DNA from: an uncultured Clostridia bacterium
Lineage (GTDB): Bacteria > Bacillota > Clostridia > Oscillospirales > Acutalibacteraceae
Assembly (NCBI GenBank): GCA_937912045.1
Contig: CALDPI010000098.1
Location: 1 to 20,693, forward strand
Direction: 5' to 3'
Length of the DNA: 20,693 nucleotides
The first letter of the stretch is position 1; each line of letters opens with the position of its first letter. Of this stretch, positions 7,557-15,232 are shown in pieces. The notes below the pieces were generated by a model that searched no databases, was not told where the DNA came from, and saw only the letters and a list, made by a program, of their open reading frames with translations. A program made the translations under genes and the position numbers.

Positions 7557-9025
7557 TTCTTCACCCTCTTCTTACGCACGATGTTAAAAACGACAATCAA
7601 TACAACAACCACTAAAACGGCGGTTATTATATATGAAAGGTTTTTGGTGTACCAGATGGTACGGTATTTTGTGTATGCTCTGGAATAGTTTTCCTGGTCG
7701 TTAGCGAGGAGGAAATATTCCATTGCTTCTTCATAATTCTTATTTCTAATCTCAATCATACCGATTTTGGAATATGCGAGGTCAAAGTTGGAATTAAGCG
7801 CATAAACCTGTGTCCAATACTTTTGACTTTCCTCATATTTTCCTGTGCGGTAGGTATTAAGACCTGCTTTTATTGTTTTCATATACTCGGTGGGATAGAG
7901 TGCTGTTATGAGCGAGGCCTGAGAGTCAACGACAAACAGGTTCTCCTTAAACAGCAAAAGCGAAGAAATGTGCTTATAGGTTCCCACCTGACCGATATAG
8001 CTTCCGCCGAAAACGCTCAGAATATTTCCGTCCTCATCATAGACAAAAATCCTGTTTCTTACGGAATCTGCAGCATAATAAATATTGTTTTCATCAGCAC
8101 AGATTGCGACAAACTGCGAGGCCTTGCCAATCTGGTCGCCAGCGACGGTTGTGCCTGCAAGTGCGTTACGGATAAGCACGTCAGCACCGCCCGGATTTAA
8201 GCGTCTTATGGGGTTTGTGAGGGTGGTCGAAAGCGAAACGGTATACATAAACTCCTCAGAATCGAGGAAGATGTTTGTATAGCTTACGGGAACAAACTGC
8301 TGCATTTTAGAGGTTTGTTCCTTTGTGAGAAGCTTTTTCCACAGAATTTCAACAGGGTTTGCCGTAACGGGAATGCTGCCGACGAAGCCGATAAAGCTGC
8401 CGTCCTGATAGAACTGCATTATGCCCTCATAAACGCCGTCTGCCACCACGAAAATTCTGTCTGATGTATCAACAACGATTTTCTGCGGTTTAAATACAAA
8501 GTCCTTTGCCAAGACGTCAGACTTTGGTGTGTCTATAATCTGCAACAGCTCATACTCAGAAGAAAGCACAACTATACGCTGATTTTCGGTATCCGCTATG
8601 TAAAGCAGGCCGTCGCGCGTTATGAAACAGCCCTGTGGAGATGCGAAGCTCTGCTTTTCGCCGTTTTGCATAAAACCGTCTAATACCCTAACAACCTTAA
8701 AATTAGCGTCGGTTATTATTATATTGTTTTTGCCTGTGTTGACGATATAAAGCGTGTCATCCTTTGAGGTTATGTGAGCAGGGTTTACAAGCTCAACCCC
8801 GAGCGACTCTGAATCTACCACGTATTCGGGCAGATACGTATCGGGACTTGCAACAACCTTTTTGCTGCCGCCGACCTTACTGTATGTATAGGAATCGCTA
8901 ACGCCGTTTGAAACAACAAACCGTCTTCCGTCCTCGCCCTCTGCCGAAGCGGCAACAGAAAGCATTGAAAACAGGCACAGCGCTGCTAACGGTACGCATA
9001 TGAGCTTTTTTAGCAAACGATTCAT
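7553..9025 (-). CDS. Secreted membrane-anchored NHL beta-propeller protein with TPR-like segment
   Basis: The 490-residue protein has a signal peptide with probable cleavage after ASA (residue 28). From about residue 85 to 370 it carries NHL-type propeller repeats, each with a strand pattern such as DTLYIVNTGKNNIIITD, GLLYIADTENQRIVVLS, DRIFVVADGVYEGIMQF and NIYYAADSVRNRIFVYDEDG. About residues 390-450 resemble two TPR helical hairpins (GKYEESQKYWTQVYALN, NKNYEEAMEYFLLAND). A single membrane helix near residues 463-484 and a basic tail anchor it, with the propeller outside. NHL propellers bind proteins, RNA or glycans; the ligand here is unknown. AAGGAG precedes ATG at 9025 and overlaps the upstream permease's stop. 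It is coupled by ATGA to the Yip1 gene. Confidence 0.9.
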   Translation of the reverse strand: MNRLLKKLICVPLAALCLFSMLSVAASAEGEDGRRFVVSNGVSDSYTYSKVGGSKKVVASPDTYLPEYVVDSESLGVELVNPAHITSKDDTLYIVNTGKNNIIITDANFKVVRVLDGFMQNGEKQSFASPQGCFITRDGLLYIADTENQRIVVLSSEYELLQIIDTPKSDVLAKDFVFKPQKIVVDTSDRIFVVADGVYEGIMQFYQDGSFIGFVGSIPVTANPVEILWKKLLTKEQTSKMQQFVPVSYTNIFLDSEEFMYTVSLSTTLTNPIRRLNPGGADVLIRNALAGTTVAGDQIGKASQFVAICADENNIYYAADSVRNRIFVYDEDGNILSVFGGSYIGQVGTYKHISSLLLFKENLFVVDSQASLITALYPTEYMKTIKAGLNTYRTGKYEESQKYWTQVYALNSNFDLAYSKIGMIEIRNKNYEEAMEYFLLANDQENYSRAYTKYRTIWYTKNLSYIITAVLVVVVLIVVFNIVRKKRVKK

Positions 9026-9029
9026 AAAA

Positions 9030-9917
9030 CTACTCCTTAATACCTGAAGATGCCATTGTTTCGACCATTTTGGTCTGGTTTACGATAAATACGGTTGCAG
9101 GAACAATCAGCATTATTACGCCGACCGCCTGTCCTGCGCCCACGCGGATAAGTCCGCCCGTTGTGATTTGTGAAAGTGCGGCAGGCAGGGTTTTGAACTT
9201 TTCCGAATAAACATAGGTGTTATTTGCCTGCGACCACATATTCTGTATCATAAGGATAATAAGTGTCAGCCAAGCGGGCTTTGCCATTGGCATTATTATC
9301 TTCCAGAGGATGCGAAGCTCGCTGCAGCCGTCAATCTTTGCGGCTTCTATGAGCGTTGTGGGGATTGTGGTCATATAATTGCGCAACATAAACAGACCGA
9401 ATGTATAATAAACATTTGGAATTATCATTGCGGTATATGTGTTTATAAGGTTAAGACTGGATATAGTCATATAGTTAACTATATCGGTAACGACGGGAAC
9501 AAACATAAGCGAATACATAATGAGTGTGTTTATAAGCTTTTGTCCCCTGAAGGTGTGCTTTGCAAGCGGATATGCTGCGTGTGCAACGATTAAAATATGC
9601 AAAACTGTTGTAACGATTGTTACGAAAAAGGTGTTGAACACATATCTTGAAAACGGCACCCAGGTTGATGACATAAGGCTGAAAAGCACCTTGAAGTTGT
9701 CAAACGTGGGGTTAATCGGGAACCATCTTGGCGGATATATGAACAGCTCGCTTATTGGCTTTAATGAGTTGGAAACCATAAGCACAAGCGGAATCATACT
9801 GTATGCCGCAATGACAGCAATAAACAGGAAAATCATTGCGTTACCCGTTTTGGAACGGTTTACCTTTTTGGTGCGGTTGGAGAATAAGCGTCTGACGCTA
9901 ACCTTAAAATTCGTCAT
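9030..9917 (-). CDS. Carbohydrate ABC transporter permease, MalG/UgpE-like (first importer)
   Basis: A 295-residue permease with about six hydrophobic segments, the first being AMIFLFIAVIAAYSMIPLVL. The EAA coupling loop lies near residues 186-212 (TTLIEAAKIDGCSELRILWK, followed by IIMPMAKP). The tail after it, with TYVYSEKFKTLPAALSQI, matches the MalG side of carbohydrate importers. ATG at 9917 is three bases after the stop of the partner permease, and GGGAGG overlaps that stop. It is the second of the pair with 9921-10844. It differs clearly from the second importer's permease at 2529-3497, so this is not a recent duplication. The solute-binding proteins directly upstream are the likely partners. 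Confidence 0.94.
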   Translation of the reverse strand: MTNFKVSVRRLFSNRTKKVNRSKTGNAMIFLFIAVIAAYSMIPLVLMVSNSLKPISELFIYPPRWFPINPTFDNFKVLFSLMSSTWVPFSRYVFNTFFVTIVTTVLHILIVAHAAYPLAKHTFRGQKLINTLIMYSLMFVPVVTDIVNYMTISSLNLINTYTAMIIPNVYYTFGLFMLRNYMTTIPTTLIEAAKIDGCSELRILWKIIMPMAKPAWLTLIILMIQNMWSQANNTYVYSEKFKTLPAALSQITTGGLIRVGAGQAVGVIMLIVPATVFIVNQTKMVETMASSGIKE

Positions 9918-9920
9918 ATC

Positions 9921-10844
9921 CTACCTCCCGATTTTGTTAAGCAGTTTGAGAACAAGCTTATTCATCGCAATCATCATAAGGAACAATATGACCGATATAG
10001 CACTTGCGTATCCGCGCTGGAAGCGCACCGAGCTATAGTCGTTGAGGTGCTGAATTATAAGATGTCCTGCATAGTTTGTACTTGGCGAGCCTGCAAGGGT
10101 TTCCGATACGGCAGAGTTTGCAAACATTGAGGTGATTTGCAGAATTGCCGCCGTCATAAGATGGGGGCCCATTGCAGGAATGGTGATATAAAACAACTCT
10201 TGGAAACGGTTTTTAACACCGTCAACCGCTGCTGCTTCATAAAGGCTCTTATCAACCGATGAAAAACCTGCGCGCATGGCAAGGAAGCCGACACCCATGC
10301 TCATCCACAACTGGACGATGATGATAATGGGCAGGATGTATTCCTCAGTTGTAAGCCACTGTATTGGCTCCTCTATGAAACCAAAGTTCATCAAAAAGCT
10401 GTTTGCATAGCCGTAAACGTCGCCGTCGAAAATGAGGCTCCAGATTGTATATGCCGTACCAGAAAGGGTCGGAACATATACAATGAACGTGAGCAATGCA
10501 CGCAAGAACGGGCTCATTTCGTTAAGGACCCAGGCAACAATAAATGCCATCATATAGCCAACAGGTCCTGTAATTACAGCATATACAAGCGTATTACTGA
10601 TTGATTTCATAAAAATTTCGTCATGCACGAATAGGTTTATATAGTTCTGCCAGCCGACAAAATTCGGTGTGCCTAAAACGTTATAATCCGTAAAGCTGAT
10701 GATTATGGTTGCGAAAACGGGCATAACCGTAAACACAAAAAACAATATCAGAAACGGCGCCATCATTAAATATGAGGTTTTTTCTTGATTTAAGGCAAAA
10801 CGCTTCTTTTTCAAAGTAAGTCCCCCACTGTTACTAATCTTCAT
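9921..10844 (-). CDS. Sugar ABC transporter permease, MalF/UgpA-like (first importer)
   Basis: A roughly 300-residue permease with six hydrophobic segments (first helix YLMMAPFLILFFVFTVMPVF). The EAA coupling loop is near residues 198-225 (SLYEAAAVDGVKNRFQELFY, then ITIPAMGP), which is the ATPase-docking site. The ATG at 10844 overlaps the end of the upstream solute-binding gene by 11 bases and has a weak ribosome site. A TTG at 10814, ten codons downstream, lies seven bases after a GGGGG run and gives a start at KKKRFALNQ, more typical of this family. I list the longer span but consider the TTG plausible. Partner of 9030-9917. Confidence 0.92.
   Translation of the reverse strand: MKISNSGGLTLKKKRFALNQEKTSYLMMAPFLILFFVFTVMPVFATIIISFTDYNVLGTPNFVGWQNYINLFVHDEIFMKSISNTLVYAVITGPVGYMMAFIVAWVLNEMSPFLRALLTFIVYVPTLSGTAYTIWSLIFDGDVYGYANSFLMNFGFIEEPIQWLTTEEYILPIIIIVQLWMSMGVGFLAMRAGFSSVDKSLYEAAAVDGVKNRFQELFYITIPAMGPHLMTAAILQITSMFANSAVSETLAGSPSTNYAGHLIIQHLNDYSSVRFQRGYASAISVILFLMMIAMNKLVLKLLNKIGR
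10822..10826 (-). promoter_or_regulatory. G-rich ribosome site supporting a TTG start for the MalF-like permease
   Basis: Five Gs on the minus strand sit seven bases before TTG at 10814. Pairing to the anti-Shine-Dalgarno would use one wobble. Using this start would turn an 11-base overlap with the upstream gene into a 19-base gap. Confidence 0.45.
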
Positions 10845-13698
10845 CTACTTCGAGGTTGAATTCTTTCCTCTTGACTGTAATTTCTTCATCAATATCGGTT
10901 GCGAAATCGAGCATTGTTTCGCGTGTGTTTTCGTTCTGGTTTACAACGGTACGAATGGCGTTATCAAGGCTTCGTGCGGTGTAATATCCACCTGCAACCT
11001 GCGGAACGCCTCTGACGTTTACCCACTGCTCTTCAATCGCCTTTGATATTTTATTTGACCAAGGCAGCATCTTGAACGCCTCAATATTGGCGGTTGCCCA
11101 ACGGGCAGACGCGCCCTGAAGCGCTTCAATTTCCATACCGTAGTCCGCCTGTGTTTCTGCACTTGTCCACCACTTGAGGAATTCCCAAGCCGACTTTTTA
11201 TCCTTGGCATTTGCAAAAATGAGCGAGCCGGTAACGGTACTTGCCTGAACGCGATTTATGCTGCCGTCGGGCATTTTTGTGCCCGGAATGGCTGTAAACT
11301 CCCATTTACCTTCGATTTCAGGTGCACCGATTTGCAACTGGTTATAGAAGGTATAATCGGTTATAACAATGGGTGCTTCACCCATACGGAAACGGGTCAA
11401 AATGTTTGTGGTTTGCGGCACCTTATATTTGGTATAAAGGTTTACCCACTGAGTAAACGCGCTTATTGCGTTTTCGCTGTTCATTGTGGTGCGCTTTCCG
11501 TCCGGAGAATAAAGTGCACCGCCGTTCTGATAAAGCAGCATCATATAAACCTGGTTGAGTCCCGTGGTGCCTGCACCGCCAACAAAGGGTGACGGCAAGG
11601 AAATTGAAAGATAATTTGTCTGGAACTTTGCAAGGACTGAATAAAGGTCCTGCCAGGTGTCAGGCGCTTTTACACCCAGCTCCTCCAAAATGTCGGTACG
11701 GTAGAACATCATGGAGAAGGTCTGGTTGCCAGGAAGCGCGTAAAGTCCGCCCTCGTACTTAAAGCTCTCATAAGCGGAGGGATAAAATCTCTCTAAAACT
11801 TCATCAAGGTCGTCAAAATTTCGAAGGTCATAAACGGCACCGCGCATGGCATATTCAACAGGGGTGCTTTGTCCCTGGAAAAGTGCAATATCAGGTCCGA
11901 CGTCGGCCGCAACGGCACGAAGAAGCACACCCATATTAACAAGCTCAATATTAACGTTTATATTGCTCTTGGGTGTGAATCCGCCGTCTATTAGGGATTT
12001 AAGAACAATTGACTGATCAATTCCAAGGCCAACCCAAAGCTTAATTTCGCCCTTGTTTTCGGCGGAGCCTGTGGAATCCATTACGTCATAATCAGTCACA
12101 AAGGACATCAAAAGGCGGTAAATTTCGGTGAATGCTTTTTTGAAGAAGCCGCAGTCTGCCGCGGGAATCTCTGACTTGGGAGATGCAATGTAAATATTAT
12201 CAATTAAAGCAGGCTGCTGCTTTGCCGTCGTTATCCAGGAGCTGAAGGACATAACATTAGTGTTATAGGCGCTCAGACGGTCGGGGATGGTATTGTCATC
12301 CTCCAAAAAGCCTTCAAGCTGGATGATAAGGCGGTTCATTGTGGAGGTTTCGGAGCCGCTGTAGCCGAGTGCCTCCAAGCCACTTACGATATCATTCAAA
12401 TCCTTCAGTGCGGCTTCGATTGTTTCTTTGCAGTTTTCAACCGTTGAGAACAGGTTATAATCGCGCAAAGAGTCGGGCATTGTACCCGTTACCATAATTA
12501 TACGGCGGTAAAATGCCGTGAGGTCGTCCTGCAATTTTTCCGATTTGGTCAAAATTTCGGACATTGCCTCTGTGATGGAAACCTCAAGACGCAGTGTGTG
12601 GTCGCCCTTTTCGATGTACACAAGATAGGGCTTTTCCCCGTCACCCAGGGTGATGTTCTGCCAGTTGAGGTCGTAATCAATTTCTATGTAATTAGCTTCC
12701 GAAAACGGTGCTTCGCCATCAATGAGAAGGCGTCTTGCGCTAGAGAATCCTGATTTATAGTCTTGCTTTGCGTGCAAGGTGATTTGATACAAACCGCTTT
12801 CCTCTGCGGTGAAATTCCATTCTATCCACTGTGCAGATTCGCTCCAGCTGTTGCCGCCCATTGAGTTTAAGAGCTTCTTTATAGAATCATAGGGTGTGAC
12901 AGCGGGTGAGCTGCGGTCTGCTACGGGTCTTATGGTGTTTTTCGATGTATATGTGGCGTTTTCCGCCTCTATTATTATCGGCTTTATTTCGGCCGAAACG
13001 GGCTCATAACCCGCATTTTTATATTCTTTTTCCTTTTCTTTATACGTGGCATATTCTTCTGCAGGTGTCAGCAGGATGCTGTTTATAGCCATTGGCTCCT
13101 GCACCGATTCAAAACGGATGGTGTGCTCACCCTCTGAAAGTGCGAGGCAATATCCGCCTGCAGCGTAATCTGTAAAGCTGTAGAAATTAGAGGTTTGAAC
13201 CGTAATCTCTTCTTCTAATTTTTGGGAATATTCGTTTCCGCTTATATCGACGTATTTATTGCCCACGTTTTTCCATGAGCGTCTGAAATAGACAGAGTTG
13301 AGTCCGTCAAACAGGATGCTTCCGTCAACCGAAACACGTCTTATGATATCGAGTCCCTTTCCCTCGACGTTTGCCCACACGGCAGCGATTCTGTACATCG
13401 CCGCCGTGGGAACTGTAAACGTCCATTCGGTGTATCCCTCGTCGGTTGTGACAAGAAACTGTTTTCCGCCAACCTCAACCGTGGATACGTCCTGGTCGGT
13501 TGTATAGTTTTTGAGCGTGTCTATTACTATTGTCTCTTCGGCTGCTTTATAGGCGTTATTCTTATCCAGATAACCGGCATAAGAATTCCCTGCCTCCACA
13601 ATGACACTCTGGGCGGCAGCCGCAGGTGTATTTATGGCGGGGAATATCGCCAAAAGCGTCAAAGCTGCTAAGCATATAGACAATACCTTTTTAAACAT
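10834..13698 (-). CDS. CBM-like/solute-binding fusion protein, 954 aa, secreted and not lipidated
   Basis: A signal peptide ends near Ala29 (AAAAQ) with no lipobox cysteine. Residues about 31-215 and 238-400 look like two jelly-roll carbohydrate-binding modules of the CBM6/CBM35 kind: each begins with VEAGNSYAGY or IEAENATY, continues through an aromatic strand such as EWTFTVP or IEWNFTA, and ends in a GEHTIRFE or GDHTLRLE strand. A mostly helical linker follows (about 400-500). From about 548 the sequence is a family-1-like extracellular solute-binding domain (EIKLWVGLGI, then PDIALFQGQ, MMFYRTDILEELGV, DTWQDLY and SAWEFLKWWTSAE). The usual binding-protein length is about 430 residues, so the N-terminal half is extra. 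ATG at 13698 follows AAGGAAT, 36 bp after the preceding gene. It likely feeds the permeases immediately downstream. Confidence 0.92.
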   Translation of the reverse strand: MFKKVLSICLAALTLLAIFPAINTPAAAAQSVIVEAGNSYAGYLDKNNAYKAAEETIVIDTLKNYTTDQDVSTVEVGGKQFLVTTDEGYTEWTFTVPTAAMYRIAAVWANVEGKGLDIIRRVSVDGSILFDGLNSVYFRRSWKNVGNKYVDISGNEYSQKLEEEITVQTSNFYSFTDYAAGGYCLALSEGEHTIRFESVQEPMAINSILLTPAEEYATYKEKEKEYKNAGYEPVSAEIKPIIIEAENATYTSKNTIRPVADRSSPAVTPYDSIKKLLNSMGGNSWSESAQWIEWNFTAEESGLYQITLHAKQDYKSGFSSARRLLIDGEAPFSEANYIEIDYDLNWQNITLGDGEKPYLVYIEKGDHTLRLEVSITEAMSEILTKSEKLQDDLTAFYRRIIMVTGTMPDSLRDYNLFSTVENCKETIEAALKDLNDIVSGLEALGYSGSETSTMNRLIIQLEGFLEDDNTIPDRLSAYNTNVMSFSSWITTAKQQPALIDNIYIASPKSEIPAADCGFFKKAFTEIYRLLMSFVTDYDVMDSTGSAENKGEIKLWVGLGIDQSIVLKSLIDGGFTPKSNINVNIELVNMGVLLRAVAADVGPDIALFQGQSTPVEYAMRGAVYDLRNFDDLDEVLERFYPSAYESFKYEGGLYALPGNQTFSMMFYRTDILEELGVKAPDTWQDLYSVLAKFQTNYLSISLPSPFVGGAGTTGLNQVYMMLLYQNGGALYSPDGKRTTMNSENAISAFTQWVNLYTKYKVPQTTNILTRFRMGEAPIVITDYTFYNQLQIGAPEIEGKWEFTAIPGTKMPDGSINRVQASTVTGSLIFANAKDKKSAWEFLKWWTSAETQADYGMEIEALQGASARWATANIEAFKMLPWSNKISKAIEEQWVNVRGVPQVAGGYYTARSLDNAIRTVVNQNENTRETMLDFATDIDEEITVKRKEFNLEVDED

Positions 13699-13734
13699 AC
13701 AACCATTCCTTTTAGTTTAGTGTAACGCTGATTT

Positions 13735-15147
13735 TTAGAACTGGTCTTTAAGTGCGGCGTTAATAACCGACTCGACCGAGGTTAAGTGAGAACGTACGTC
13801 TTCACCCTTGTAAATAGGTGTAAAGATGTTCTTTGTAATGATAGATTTCAGGTTTGTTGTGTTCCAGTCAATGAACTCAACGGTATCCTTATCGTTTATA
13901 AAGTCGAATACAAATTCTGCCTGTGTTTCATCGTAATAGTGGTTGCCCTTGTCAACATACTGCTCGATGAAAAGCTCGAGCTTGCCATCGCGGCTATCAT
14001 CGCGGTAGGTACCCTCGATTGCGGGGTCGTTTCTCTCAAGCTCGAGTGCGAGCTGAATGAGGTCCTCTGTCTTGAACTTGCTGTTTGCAGAAATTGAATA
14101 GCAATAGCAATATTCACGCAGGTTGGTATATTTGTCGGTATCGGGGCCGAGGGGCATCGGTACCATTTCAAACGGGATTCCTGTCTGTACAAGGTGAGAA
14201 CCGTAGTACTGCGGACCGATAAGCATTGCAGCAAAGCTGTTGTTGAAGGTTTCGATTCCGTTGTGGGAGCCGTATGTACCGTCAACCGCCTTATGTGTGA
14301 AGGAAAGTGTTCTTACAAACTCGAGAACCTTTTTGCCGCCCTCTGTGTAGAGGTTGCACTTTGCGGTGCCGTTCTTAACGTCGGCAGCAATAACGGGCAT
14401 TCCGTTTGAAGCCATAAGTCCGTCAAGCAGGTTGCTTCCTGCAAGGCCATAGATGGTTTTACCGTTTTTAGAGCCTGTGCAGGCCTTTGCAATCTTTTCA
14501 AATGCGTCCCAATCCCACTTGCCAGCGTCATAAAGCTCGCGCGGGTCGTCGCAGTTGTTGTCTGCAAGAAGTGCGGTATTGTAATAAACGAAATAACCGG
14601 CATCTGTCTGTGCAGGATAATATGAATAGTGCTTACCGTCAACATACTTTGTTGCGGTGTCTGTGATTTTATAGCGGTCACTTGAGTAGTCGATATAATC
14701 GTCAAGTGCTCTGAAAACGCCGTCGTTTGTGAGCGCCTGCAGATGATGCGGTGTTGTAGCAAATACGAGGTCTGCCCAAACGTCGTTTGAGGTGTGTGCA
14801 AGCGACAGCTTTTCGAGCATATCCTGCTCGTTCGAATAGCTGAGGTACTCTACCTTTACGTTGTACTTAGCCTCGATTGCTTCTTTAATATCAAGCTCAC
14901 GGTCGTCGTGTGAGCTGTTGCCGCGCTTCGGGATGTTGCCGTCACGTCCGAAGAGGACGGTTGCACCGCCGAAGTCGAGCTCTTTATTCGGCTCAAACTT
15001 GAGACCTTCGAAGGTTTTTGCATCAACGTCTGCTGAGGTAATGTCCTTTTTGTCGCCGTCATCCTTTTTTCCGTCGCCGCCGCAGCCGCAGACACCGATG
15101 ACAAGCATAAGACACATCAAAACAGCAAGTATTTTTTTAATGTTCAT
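13735..15147 (-). CDS. Extracellular solute-binding lipoprotein, family-1-like, 470 aa
   Basis: The lipoprotein signal peptide ends VCGC with Cys22 the likely lipid site, followed by a charged GDGKKDDGDKK spacer. The mature domain has solute-binding protein features: a first strand FGGATVLFGRDG, DLVFATTPHHLQALTNDGVF, the hinge motif FVYYNTALLADNN followed by ELYDAGKWDWDAFEKIAKAC, and a second lobe with a GPQYYGSHL region. The family delivers oligosaccharides or other solutes to MalFG-type permeases. ATG at 15147 follows GGGGAG at seven bases. It is the first gene after the hairpin-containing spacer. Two permease pairs and two binding proteins share this operon, so each protein may serve a different importer; the pairing cannot be told from sequence. 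Confidence 0.92.
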   Translation of the reverse strand: MNIKKILAVLMCLMLVIGVCGCGGDGKKDDGDKKDITSADVDAKTFEGLKFEPNKELDFGGATVLFGRDGNIPKRGNSSHDDRELDIKEAIEAKYNVKVEYLSYSNEQDMLEKLSLAHTSNDVWADLVFATTPHHLQALTNDGVFRALDDYIDYSSDRYKITDTATKYVDGKHYSYYPAQTDAGYFVYYNTALLADNNCDDPRELYDAGKWDWDAFEKIAKACTGSKNGKTIYGLAGSNLLDGLMASNGMPVIAADVKNGTAKCNLYTEGGKKVLEFVRTLSFTHKAVDGTYGSHNGIETFNNSFAAMLIGPQYYGSHLVQTGIPFEMVPMPLGPDTDKYTNLREYCYCYSISANSKFKTEDLIQLALELERNDPAIEGTYRDDSRDGKLELFIEQYVDKGNHYYDETQAEFVFDFINDKDTVEFIDWNTTNLKSIITKNIFTPIYKGEDVRSHLTSVESVINAALKDQF

Positions 15148-15184
15148 TTTTTATCTCCCCAGATAATTAAATATTGTATTTCTT

Positions 15185-15212
15185 TAGTGTGGCGGTTTTC
15201 ACCGCCACACTA
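15185..15212 (-). promoter_or_regulatory. Intergenic perfect hairpin with GAAA tetraloop
   Basis: Arms 15185-15196 and 15201-15212 pair perfectly over 12 bp. Read on the minus strand the loop is GAAA, a GNRA tetraloop. The stem is followed on the minus strand by AAGAAAT and on the plus strand by TTAAAA, so neither side has the uridine run of an intrinsic terminator. It sits in the only long gap of the operon, 20 bases after the giant surface gene's stop and about 37 before the ATG of the solute-binding lipoprotein gene. An mRNA-stabilising or processing hairpin that sets different levels of the two transcripts is likely. A weak attenuator is the alternative. Confidence 0.7.
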
Positions 15213-15232
15213 TTAAAATATGTGGCTATTCC

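Noticed and set aside
9520..10038. 172-codon plus-strand open frame
   Set aside because: It is antisense to the two permease genes, which have clear EAA motifs and ribosome sites. No start signal or recognisable domain is present.
15148..15180. Promoter for the solute-binding lipoprotein gene (TACAAT as -10)
   Set aside because: The hexamer is a fair -10, but the expected -35 position falls inside the hairpin and does not resemble TTGACA.
15185..15212. Intrinsic terminator for the surface-protein gene
   Set aside because: The stem is strong but there is no run of U on the minus-strand side and none on the other, so it is listed as a hairpin of unknown function.
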